Shown here: positions 22,301 through 42,600 of the stretch, piece by piece | How positions within the stretch are numbered: the stretch's first letter is position 1 | Layout of the letters: each line of letters starts with the position of its first letter | DNA from: Trichinella spiralis | Taxonomy: Eukaryota > Nematoda > Enoplea > Trichinellida > Trichinellidae | Length of the DNA stretch: 64,000 nucleotides | Reading direction: 5' to 3' | Assembly (NCBI GenBank): GCA_000181795.3 | Contig: CM012955.1 | Span: 4,564,247-4,628,246, forward strand | Translations under genes and position numbers: made by a program | Notes under the pieces: model-generated | The model's input: the letters and a program-made list of their open reading frames with translations, nothing else | The model's database searches: none | Told to the model about the DNA's origin: nothing

Positions 22301-25300
22301 TTGTCACATCTTTTACATTACCACGTTTCGTTTTTTCTTCACTTTTCCTCTTTTTGATAAAGAAAAACAAAACAAAACCATTTTATTAATTATTTATGCA
22401 AATTTTGCAACATGCATATTTAGAAACATTAAAATTCAACTTTTTAACAAAAAAGTACAATTGGAATTCTAACATTATTAATAGCTAGCAGAAATTAGCA
22501 ACGGTTGTTGCTGCAAACAAGTATTTTGTGAACTACTTTGTGCAGTTTTCAGTTTATGATGCAATAAATTTTACATTGCCAAAATAAAATGCGATTTTCA
22601 ACGCTATTTCTATTTCGTGTTTTAGTGCAAGCAATCAATCGCACGACCAAAATTATATACTAGCTGTTTCAATTTTTTACAATTTACAAACAAAGAAAAT
22701 TTCTCACTTCTTCACTGATTTTTCTTATGGATGAAATAAGTTTCTTTTACGAGGTACTGTAATAAGTTGCACTGTTGCTAAACTGCTGGATATTCACTGC
22801 AAACGTGTCGTTTGAGCGAGCAAATATTTTGGTAAGAATGCCATTTTAAAAACACAAACCACAAAAAATCACGCTCTCCTTTCTGATCATTGTTTAGATT
22901 AAATAAGCTTTGGAAGATTATTTTGATGGAAATGCATCGGCTTACTGATTCGCATTACAAATTTCAATCTATTCAATTCTCCACTGATTTGTTCACAATT
23001 GAATTCAATTGAAAAATATCAACAACTTTTCACTTCAGTCCACTTTGATCAATTAGCATATTATAGTGTATTTCGCACTGTTATCTATGTATTATGCAAA
23101 TTTTCGATCTAATAGAGGAAATGCAAAAAAGAAAAATACTTAGTTCTTACTCAAACTTATAATTCAAGCAACTATCCTTTTTAAATCAATATTCAGCTGA
23201 AAAATGCTAATGGAAAAATAATAATCGCTTTCACTACAAGCAGCAGATTTATAATTACCATATATAGGTATTTTCTTTTCTTGAACTGAATGAATTCAAG
23301 GCTGTTCAGTTGAATGGACTATAGTGATATTGTTAAGATCAAATTATAAAAATTCAAAGAGAAACATTTTTGCAAAGCAATGCTTCAGGCTTTTCTATTA
23401 CTTAAATGTCATTTGCTAACTTTGCATAATCTCAGATATGAATGATTCTTCTACTGCCGTACCGTTTTGCATTAAATTTCAAAATGCTTTCTTCTCTTAC
23501 AGTATTACTAAGCTCATTCTCATGGTTGCACCTGGATCATCAAATCAGCTTTTAACAATTCCAACAGTCCTATGAAAAATGTTGTAAAAAAACTCCAAAT
23601 CCTTTTCTTGTACGTGACATGGTTTTTTAAATGCTTTCAGTTATGCAAACAGAAAACAGTTGTTATTGACTACTGAAAAAAAGCTTTCAAAATTGTGTGT
23701 GAGAGAAACTGATTAATTTCATTTCAACGCCTTTTTGCACCGCATTTTTTCACTTCGTGCTTTTACTAAAATAATTATTTTGAAAGCACCCTCTTAAAGA
23801 AACCAGCGTTTTTACGCATGCAACAATGGAAACTTCCTTCTGAATCATTATTGAACAGTTATCTAAAAATAATATTTATAACTTCACGTTTGTTTAGTCT
23901 CTCTTTGATTTTATTTTTTCTCTTGATAGCACAACAGCTAACTAGCTCAATGTTTGCCTTGATGTGCAGTCATAGCAATGGCATGTTTCTTCAAATCAAG
24001 ATATGGTTAAGATAATAGCCTGTCCCCAGTGTCTAATATTAAAAGATTAAACAACTAGAAAGTAGCCGTCTGTTTAAATAGATGCCAAAGGCGAGGAAAG
24101 CTGTTCCACTGACATGAAATATAACCATATTTTATTTAAAGATAACAACCATCAAGCAGTCACGATGCATTACGTCATACTTGCATGCTTTATATAATTA
24201 TAATTCAAATGAAACTCGCGTTAGCATGGATGATGATATCATAACAAAAACACTTGATCAAAATTACCAAGATACTATACATGCTCTTGCACCTGTGATT
24301 ATTCGCCAACTTTGATCTGTTTACCTTGTACTGCTTTTGAGGCACACAACACAACACAATGTACAACAAGTTAAGTAAAATATGACGAAGAAAATGGGTT
24401 TCTGAGGAATGTTTGCTACAGTTCTTCACTTTTCATTGGATTTTTTCTCATAAATCAAAATCAATTTCCTTTATTCAATTTATTTCTGAACTGTAATTGA
24501 AAACATGTTGAACACGCATTAATAATTTCGAAGGGAAAAAGGTACAGTGTATGAATTTATTATTACTATGTGATGATTTTGTACTTGCCAGACAGTTTTG
24601 TCTATCATTTCAAAGGAAGCTTTGTTATAAACTGTTTCAAAAGTTTTAAAAGCATAATCTTCTATTGGGAAACAACTATGAACCACAATTCTGCAAACCT
24701 GTTCGCTAAACAAAGTCATAAATATAATGCCATGGCCGCTAATGGTCGTCCTATTACTCATCAAATAGAAGCAGAAGCGAACTAGTCTGCTTCCTTTTGA
24801 TAAGCAACAAGAATCAACCGCAAATAAATTATCATTCCCTGAGATAACGATGCTTCGCCAACACACTCATAGTTGAAAATTAGAAAATGTAGAATTGCAG
24901 TTATTTGTTTAATAGCTGACTGATTTCTAAGTAACGACAATTTCAAAAGAAAAAAGAAAAACATAACTGAAATTTTTGATTAAACCTTCGTTATAGTAAT
25001 TTTAAAATGTTTATAACAAATAAGCATTAGTTGGAAATCATATTCAACATTTCAATACAGAAAATGCCATATATATATATACATATATCTACAGATGCTA
25101 TTTTCACAAAACTGTTTTCATGCTAACATTGTCCAATCACGATCACTTGAATTCTAGCAAAGGTGGCAATATTTAGAATTTTTCGTGTTTGAATGAACAT
25201 TCAACATATTCATATAAGTACTCATATTTGCTGCAACAGAATGCATGAATGACAAGTTTGCAACTAATTATTTCAATTCACTGAGGCTTCAGAAAACTGG

Positions 25301-25891
25301 CAATCTTGAGCAATGATCATTTTTGGTACATTTAAAAAGATTTAACATTCATTGTTTGTTTTACTCTAAAGTTACTTATTTTTGCCAGTTCCATTATCAG
25401 CGTGTTTCTTTTTCATAATTGTCAAGGATACGAATTATTTATGGGTAAATTATAATAACATCTTGCGAGCGAAAATTGCCATCAGTGACATTGCAAACGC
25501 AACACTGAATTGATCACCAAATTGTTGAAGCAAGCAGGTGATTAGAGCAAAATATCAAGAGATTTCGTGCTAATACACCTCAAGGTAAAAATTAATCCAT
25601 TTTCACAAATTCAGTTTCTGAATCAGCATACAGAATTGTTGCATGTTCTTTTTTTTAATTCAAAAGATTATACTTGCATCTGATCATGCAAAAAATATTT
25701 CTTGCAATAATTTCTATTTCTGAAGTGATTAACCAAATTAAAACAATTGCTGTTAGGAGGTAAAAAAATTTTACTTGGGATTTTACGTGCCATCGGCTTA
25801 TTTGTATTGCATATCTGTTTTATTGTTGTTAGCTATTAATGTTCATTATTAACATAGAAATTTTAGAAATAGTTTAAAATCAGCACCAGCG
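22301..25891. other. AT-rich region upstream of ABC transporter
   Basis: No coding sequence was supported. It may be the first intron of the transporter gene if the 22.3 kb donor is used. A 100-codon-scale open frame on the minus strand near 24519-24866 has no motif. Confidence 0.45.
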
Positions 25892-33747
<7,856 letters not shown>

Positions 33748-34631
33748 ACTGTTCGGCGACAGTTCAAGAGTTGTGCATAATTTGATGCTTTGTCATAACG
33801 TAGTTTGAGGAAAAAGGGTGATTCGATTTACGCAAAGTAATTTTTTGCAAATTCCATAAGTTATAATAATTTATGAATGAATTAAAATGCCAATTTGCAT
33901 TTACTTGCAAAGAAACTTGTCATCTATTGTTTACTGAACGTGAATTATATCCCTGATTTGAATCAACAGAAAAAATAAAAAACATGCATATTTGCTTTTG
34001 CGCATTTTTTAACAAAATTTATATTTGGAAAGCACTGTTTTTTACCAATTTAAAATGTCTTAAAAAGTACAGTAGCTGATGAATAAGCTGAAACCTAATC
34101 ATAACTAGAATATAAAAAGGCATAAGTGAATGGGAAGTTGTGTTTATCTTGAGTTTCAAAATATCACCGAGTCCAGTAAGCTTAATAATTTATTATTATA
34201 CGCATGTGCAAAAATGACTCCTGCAAAATGCGAATTGCTAGAAATTAATTTCTTTTAATATACTCAGGAGAAAAAGTTCTCATTATTCAATCAATCATTT
34301 GGATACTACAACTCAAGTGCTGTGCTCTACAACGCTGTGCGTACAGAATGCGCATAATACAATTTTGCTAATAAATTATTTGCTTATTGTAAAGTAGCTA
34401 TAACAGATGATAATACTATGCAAAAGATCAGTTTAACTCTGACACCTGCAGTATTGCTATTTGTTCATGCTTCAAATGTAACTTTTTTATATCTATAATA
34501 ATATTTTACACATAAATCATTTTGAAACAATACTCACTGCGATTTTATCACATTTCGTTACGTTCTGTAATTCTGTTCACAAAAATAAACTTCTATTTAT
34601 TTGCAATAAAATTTAATAGGATTTTAACCAG

Positions 34632-34736
34632 TTCAACGAGCGGCTGGTGGTAAATGACGCTCAGCTGATGATGGTGGGAACGTATCAAAGATTCATCTGC
34701 AACTTCCTCAGACAGAATTCACAACTTAATAAATGA
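34632..34736 (+). other. Exon-like open stretch, unrecognised
   Basis: After an acceptor-like TTTTAACCAG, a 34-codon open frame begins FNERLVVNDAQLMMVG and ends in TGA. Base composition is less AT-rich than the flanks, and the residues look like a protein end rather than noise. No upstream exon or family was found. It may be an orphan last exon, a fossil, or chance. Confidence 0.25.
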
Positions 34737-37700
34737 CACTCCAATATTTGCTTAATGCCGTTTACTTTGCTTAATGAACTATAAGCTTAATATCGACTGA
34801 AACTAGCTTCAGGGTTTCTTTATCATTACTTAATGATCATTTTGACTTCCGATGCATCATTATCTGAAGAAGTTTCATACACCATGATAAATCCATCAGC
34901 GCAATACTTGATACATTATTTTATACTGTTATATGAATTTAACGCCATTTATCATGCTGTGCCGAATAAATGGGCTGCAAGATAATGCTTATTGAATTTG
35001 TGAAATTCAAAATTATAAAGTAAAAATTTTTGCCGCATAAATAAATAAAGCTCAGTGATTAACTAGGCGAAACTAAATTTCAGTCATTTTTGCGTATCAA
35101 ATGACAAGAACTATTACACGAATCAATCTGAACATTGTCAGTTTAATCTGTATTCATAAATAATTTCACCTGAAGAAAAATTGCACGCATTTTGACATGA
35201 AAGCATAATCGGAAATGACATTACGCTTGCATTCTCGACGAACTGCACCTCATCGTTCAAAATCTAGCAAATGCATATCGTTTGCTAGTGGTGAAAATTG
35301 CTCTTGTTAAAACTTGCCTCGTTGAATTACCATGTGAATAATTTGAGTTATTAATAAAAGCTGCAATAATTCTGCCAATTGCAGTCCCCACAGTTTCAGA
35401 TAAAACTTGACTGGAAAAACAGATGCCAAAGTACCCCAGGTATGTTTCACCGTGCATGCTCATTGAACAGTGTAATATGTAAATTGTGTTATATTAAATT
35501 GTTTACCTTATTGTGGTAGATGCGTATGCTAATCAAAGTAGAAAAAGTAGGTGAGGCTCATTTAATGTAGGATATTACTTAATATGTAAAAACGGAGGTA
35601 CGTATCGATTAATATTATCCGTGACGATTATCGTGACCAATGGTATGCTTGCAAACGCATGAAATGAAAGTTACAATGATGAATCAGTTTGTAAAAGAAT
35701 GCTATGCAAAGAAAAAAAATGAAAAAATTCCACTTATCATTGTAAACAACACTCAACAAACCGCACAATTATAGTGTACTTTCAGAGATTGTCAGAATAT
35801 GGATATCAATAATACACAATAACAATAAAAATATTCACTTACATGAGCATGTGTGTTGAACGATGACACTGTGTAAAAATGCAATATAACTAACTGCTGA
35901 GTTGTTGAGTTGAATTTTGTTGTTACACTGCTGCCATTCAGAAATCTAAAAACGAAGACTGGTAATTCATCAATATAGTTAAGTTTCTGGTGCTGACCAG
36001 TTACAAACCGAAGAAATAATTATCAGTGCTACTTATCTAATCCATTGAGCAAACAATTGAAAAATTTACATAATCATGATTACCATGTTTATGGAAGAAG
36101 TAATAATTGCGTTGTTTCAAGTTTTATCGAAATCATTCATTACTGAACTGCTGCATGCAGAAGATGAACGCTTTTTAAAATTCACTATTAAAGCTATCTG
36201 AATTATTAATATTTGAAATTCAATGTCAAAATCATTTAATAATGAATCATCACTATCAAATAATTAAACACTTCCATAGTTATTATTAATCATTTTACGA
36301 TTTCTTTCATAGAAAACGAAGAGCAATATAAAAACATTAAAAGCTGCAAAAAAAATTATATTTATCAAAAAAAAGTTAATACAAAATAATTATTCAGTTT
36401 GATGAGTTTTGAGCTTTTATATAAAAGTACAACTAGCATGATAATGAAAATTGTATAAAACAGAAATCCAAAAATAGAAAAACTGCTAGCCAACTAATAT
36501 TATAATTTAAAATTGCATTAATGTTGTTAATGTCATTGTTTTCCCGGGTTCTTTCTGTGCAATCTACTGGCAGAATGATGAATAATAAGAAATTATTATT
36601 TGTTATATTGATTAAAAAAAATATGTTAAAACGAATGCTTTTTTCAATAATAACTGAGCAATAAGTATAAATGGATCTGTGTATTAGCAAATTTATGAAT
36701 AGGAACATTGAGGATAAAGTGAGAGTAGTATTTTATGCGAAGCTTCATTTCTTAGTCGAGAACAATTGTATATTGATTTATTTTATAATTAAGGCATTTA
36801 GTGAAAGTGCAGAAAGGCCATTTTCACCATAAATAACCAAAAATTGTAATTCTACTTTTTCAATGAATTATATATCAGTTTACTTTATTGAACTTTATTA
36901 TTATACAACTGAAATAGCTGAAAAATACAGAATTCATTTTTTACACAAAGAATGATTACACACATTAGAACAGGAGTAATTTAATGGTTAACTAGATAAA
37001 GTCTGTTGCTTGAAAAAGAGTTGAAATTGTAAAAGTGCTGAATCTGCTGAAAGAATTGTAGTTAAAATTGCCGACAACACAGCAGCATGCAGTCTGTCTG
37101 AATGGCATTAAAAATACACTATTCTTCTTGCGAATAGCACAGTGTCTGAATAATAATTACGTAAGTATGCAAACACAAAGCAATTAAAATCTCATTTTGT
37201 TAATGTCACACTCTAAATAATAAAAATCTATACATAATATCATAATTATTAAAACACTTGAAGATAAATAACATTTACTGACTAATCAATTTTACTTTAT
37301 AAAATAGTTTAACGCTAAATTTCAATTTAACGTTTAGCTTGAACTTACTAATAATCACAAATACCAGAGCTTTATGCTTATTCTAAACGGTGACCACTCG
37401 TAGGTAAGTTATTTTCATATGAAATTTTATTTTTGATCTGAATAATGGAAATTTATGCTTGAAACATGAAATTCAGCAAATAAATTTACAACAAAATTCT
37501 ATTTGCATCTTAAAAAGTAAAACGCAGTCTCTTTTTGACAGACTAATTTTTCAAGACAGCACAGTAGCCACGAAGTTTGCCAAAATGTATGCTGGAAAAC
37601 ATGTCGAATATAAAATTAATCAGTTCTGTAAGACATAACAAAGAGAACTGGGAGACATTTTCAAATGCTCAAGATTTTAATATCCATTAAAGATATATTA

Positions 37701-39149
37701 GCAACTTTATTGGTTTGATTCTACAAAGCATCATTGACCTTTACATTTTCAATGCATTCATTGCAGGGAAACATTCAAGCCCATTCACAGTTATTCATCA
37801 TGTTACAATATAAACGACCTTGTTACATGAATGCAGACAATTATTAATTTGCATAGATATTATTATCGATGTATGTTGGGTTTCAACTTATTATTTCTGA
37901 AAGAAAATTATTATTTGAATCGCATTTGAATATTTTCAGCTATTTAAATATCGGATTAACACAGATCAATTTTGCGCTTATGCTACAAAGAAAAACAATT
38001 GCCCATTAACACAAGGATCCTTTTAATACTGCTTAAGTATTCAGTGAAATTTTAATGCCAAAAGTATTCTGGTTTTGTTGACAAGAAGTAGACTTTCTCA
38101 TAACTTATAAGGAAAAATAAGTTAAATAATTTTTGAAAAACACATTTGCTGTTATTGCAATTATTCTGGTAAATTCCAGTACACTTATTGAATTGTAGAT
38201 ATGCAAATTAATTCAGTCCACAGTTTCCAATCATCTTTGATAAATTTGACTGCAGCGCAAAGTGCTTCTTATTTTTTATAATTGCCTTTCACGACTCTGA
38301 GAGTAGAATTTGTCAAAAATTATGCATTGAATGAACGGACAAAATCGGCGCAACTAACTGAATACATAGAGAAGCAATTTCACTATTTTAACACTTTCTA
38401 CATTACTCTAAAATAAATGATAATGCAAAATAAATTGCCGCTCACACTGATGATAACATGTAAAACAACTGGCCATTTTAATGGATAAAATCATGGAATA
38501 CAAAGCTGTTTCTATTAATATGCGAAGTGCACACTATTAAGTTCTAATAAGCATCTGAAGATGCTCAACACGGATTAATTTATTCATTGGCAATGCAAAC
38601 ATAAAAGCAGTTTTTATAATTAATTAATTAATTTCATCATTGAAATCCGAGCTGGTTGACAAATAAAATGATAAACATAATAATAAATGGCAATGCATTT
38701 GCAAAATTCAGTTGTATGCTTTCAACGTATTTGAGTACAAATGTTGCAAAATTAACAATACAACGGCGTGGTGAAAGGAAATTTTTTGAAATACATGTTC
38801 AATAAACAAAATAGAATTTAACAACAATATTGAACAAATATAATTAAAGGGAAAATAATAATAATAAAAAAAATGAAAGGCTTTTCCCCCGCCCCGCAAC
38901 AACGGATGCTTGGTGCATTGAATGTTTGCATTTCGCGGTGAAATATCGATTCTTCTATATAAAACGATTTGTTACATAAATTTCAATAAATTTTCATTCT
39001 AATAGACAATTATTTCAACTACTTTGCTCAAAGAAGCCAGGCATAAAATAAAGATCAAATCAACAGAATTCAAGGATAAAATGAAGCAATTGTTGACTGG
39101 TTAAACTAGCAAAATGTGTTTTCATTAGCGTTGAAAGAAACTGATGTGG

Positions 39150-39500
39150 TTGCTAGTGGATACCACAAGCGGTAGTAGGGCGCAACGATAAATAAAGGGC
39201 GGAGTTGGCTGGCCATGGAAAGGAGCAAGTTTGTGTTTAGTTTGCTCAGTTGCAAACATCTCAGTTTACTTCCCTGACAAGCTTACGTCAGATAAATCAG
39301 GCCGGCCCCTGAGGAATGTGTTCCCATTATCCGTTTGATTCAGCAAGTGCATAATTTTGCTTAATTTTGATTTGCGCATGCCAAATACAGCTTTTTTATT
39401 CACGTTAAATGCTGCAAAATTGGTACACTATAGATTCAGCTTAATTGCCCTGAAATTATCATCATCAGCATTAATGCGCTGAAGCAGCTTTCGCAAACGG
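39150..39500 (+). promoter_or_regulatory. Promoter-like GC-richer segment upstream of KCTD gene 1
   Basis: The segment stands out from the AT-rich flanks. It holds AGGCCGGCCCC, a CRE/ATF-like TTACGTCA at 39293-39300 followed by GATAAA, and several GC-rich words, and it ends about 140-480 nt before the start codon. This fits a core promoter and leader, but no TATA box or start site can be proved. Confidence 0.4.
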
Positions 39501-39635
39501 AGCGCATAGTGTGTGCAATTAATGTATGGCCTTTGGAGCAAAACCACTACTATTCCACTGATACTCAACCCGCTTGGAACATCCAGTGATTCACTGCTGT
39601 TGTTACTTCAGGATTGGTCTTCTCCAAGCTCTAGA

Positions 39636-42600
39636 ATGAACGAGTTGGGCGGCGAGTCGGCAAAAATTATTGAATTGAATGTTGGAGGGAAAAAATACCA
39701 AACCACATTAAATACACTGACGAAAGACACCGGCTCCTGGCTGGGCAGGCAATTCATGCAAACGGAAAGCCCTGAAATGTCACCGTCAACTGACTATTCT
39801 GACAAAGAGCAAAGTTCAGCGATGCTTCTAGTTTCGGACGGATCATATTTCATCGACCGTGATGGGAATCTTTTTCGATATGTTTTGGAATTTTTGCGCA
39901 ACGGTAAACTGTTGTTGCCGGAAAATTTCACCGAACACGAAGCGCTTTGTGAAGAAGCGAAATTTTACGGTTCCAAAGCGCTGCTTGAAGAACTTCAAGT
40001 AAGACCAACATTTATTCATTTACTCACTCATTTATTTATTTATTGCACCGATTTACTTATTTATTCCTATCCACACAGCATTTTTCCCCACATAACTTAC
40101 ATCACAGTTACAACTGTTTCGCAGTTGATCACCAATAAAAAAGAAAAAAAAAGAATACAAAAAAAACCAACATTCATTTTTACAGTAATCTTAAAGAAAA
40201 CATCTTACTTTTATCTAATGCTTTCCACTGATCAATCAGTAAACCATTGAAATTTGCAGTTGAAGAACAAAATAGTAAAGCAGATCTTGCATTTCTGATG
40301 AAGTAATAAAAAATTAATCCAAAGTTAAAAATAACGCATTAGGTAAAACTTAAAAATAGCCTGCGAATAAAAATTACGTTAATATTTCAGATTGATTTTT
40401 TTTTCTTCTTTGAAGCAAAATTGAAAAATCATAATGCAGCATTACGTTTTTTTTTCAACTATTTCAGAAGTTTCCTATTATAGTAATCAATTAAAAAACA
40501 GAAACGTTATAAATAGTATTAATGTGCAATAGATCGGAAGAGGGGTGACAATTCAAACAGCAACTTGACTCTTCAACTTCAATTCAAAGCTGTTTCTGAT
40601 AATTGATTTATGACTTGGAAAATTGTTTCTTTTGGAAAATGCTATCCATAATAAATGGGCAATGGTGATAATTTTTACCTTCTTCGAATTATTGACGAAT
40701 AAAAAGCAGTTTATTGTCATTCATCATCATTATCAAATCTTTTCCAAAGAGTTTACAATGATAATTATTATCATTATAATTTATGCGAAATGATGAAAAC
40801 TTTTCTTTGAACATTTGATGTTATTGGAATAATTTAACATACTGATATAGTGAATAAAAGAAGAAAGGGACGTTTTTCATAAAACAGTATACGCTTAATT
40901 TGATGATTTGTGCTGGACTTGTGATGGATATTCATTTTATTGCAGTGGATTATTTATTAACACACAATGTAACGGCGTTAATTTGCAATGCCAGCAAACA
41001 AGCCGAAAATCATTTTATAAAAGAAGAAACATTTTGCATAAAAGGCTCGAATTCGTTGATAAAGATTAAGCAGCGTATCTTTATCTAATAGAAATGTAAA
41101 CAGCTGCATGTCTACTATGAGATGCAAGAAGAAAATAATGTTTGATAATTAAGCTTGCAATTGTCCAATTATGACATTTCAATAGAATACCAAACAGTGA
41201 CTTTTATTTTGATAATTTAAATTTGATTAAAGTGATCGGCTGTAATTTGAAATTTTCTGAAATTGATCATGAAAGAATTCAGAAAATGCATAATTTGCCA
41301 TTTCAAATCAAATTAAGTTATCTTCTTTTTGGAATATTTTCTATGCAATCTATGCTGAAGCAAATAATATTTTCTGACATTTCACATTTATCACGTTCTA
41401 TAAATAACTGAACAGTATAATTGAAAAATTATCCAAAGTAATGTGAACCGTAAAGTCTGATAGAAAAAAGAAAATATATAACTGCTGGATGCATGTACGT
41501 ATGTGTGTATGGTTGTACATACAGTAGTTATGTATAAAGTTAAAACATATAAATAACAGTAAGTTGCACGTTTGAACTCGGCATAGATGATAAAAGCATT
41601 CACCACTGATAGATAGATAAAAGAAAGCATTTTCAAAGGAAAATCAATATTATGTCTGATTCTCCATTTGCACACAATGATGATGATGATGATGGTGATA
41701 ATATTCTCTTGCAGTCTTAACACTTCACTGCTCTGTCAGTGTAAGAGGCATGTAAAATGTTCATTGGAAATTAATAACATCAGTTAATTAAGTCTGTTTA
41801 TCAGTGTTGGCTTGCGTGAGTTGTGATAAATAGCGCAAACAATACAACGCCGTCGAGCTTGTTGCCCAAATAATGATTAAAAAAATCAATCGTTCCGTTC
41901 AAAACTGTCGATGACTCTTAATTACACGGTGCTCACTAAAGTGCATCTTAAATTCTGCTACTCAACAATTAACGCTTAATTATGACGTAAAGCAGTTATA
42001 ACTGTGCAAGTCAAACGGTTTCGTTCAATCATGTTGAAATTCAATAAAATCATTCGTTATATATTAAACTTTCAGAATAAAATTTTAAAAAATAAAAAAC
42101 AAAAAAGTCAACTTTTTGCAACCGTAAGACAAATGTAAAAGCTATTTCGAAGAAATTTACAATGAACCTTCATTTCTTTTTTCACTGTTATTACCATTAT
42201 TACTTTGGTGGGTGATACTGTAAAGATGTCGGTCTCAACGGAAATGTTTTTTTGTTCCACTCAAAAACATGCACTTCCATAACAGATGATAAAGTAACTA
42301 AAGCTAAATTAAATAATTTTGCAATTTAAAACCAGCTATCCAAATTACTTTAATTCAATGAAAAGATTTCAACACTCCTATAAATCCTGCATGCATGCCC
42401 GAATCAGCGATCAATAATTGCTGCTATGACTTAAAAAAGATTGATTCCTATAACGCTGCCATGACACTGATGCACTGGCCCATCTGCCTCTAATGCATCA
42501 GTTGAAAAAAAAATCAACATCACAGCTTATTTTGTGGATTTTATAAGAAGGCATTTTGTATATTTTTCATTTTTATATTTGTTTCTAAATTAAACTGGTG

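Larger units (their letters stand above)
33748..39635. other. Gene-poor region between ABC transporter and KCTD gene
   Basis: The first part is the transporter 3' UTR (AATAAA near 33974). Elsewhere no gene is supported, apart from a short exon-like stretch at 34632-34736 and a GC-richer promoter-like segment at 39150-39500, listed separately. A small minus-strand open frame at 35257-35463 has no known motif. Confidence 0.45.

Noticed and set aside
24519-24866. 115-codon open frame on minus
   Set aside because: It starts without ATG, has no membrane or domain pattern, and overlaps an equally long open frame on +; treated as noise.
35257-35463. Minus-strand frame starting MSMHGETYLGYFG, with a possible donor after ASN-TYR-SER-HIS
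   Set aside because: It reads slightly protein-like, but no further exon, family or regulatory context was found.
38610-38640. TTAATTAATTAA runs here and at 3961 and 50430 as regulatory sites
   Set aside because: Such words are expected by chance in DNA this AT-rich. Only the paired palindrome at 43.4 kb was kept, at low interest.
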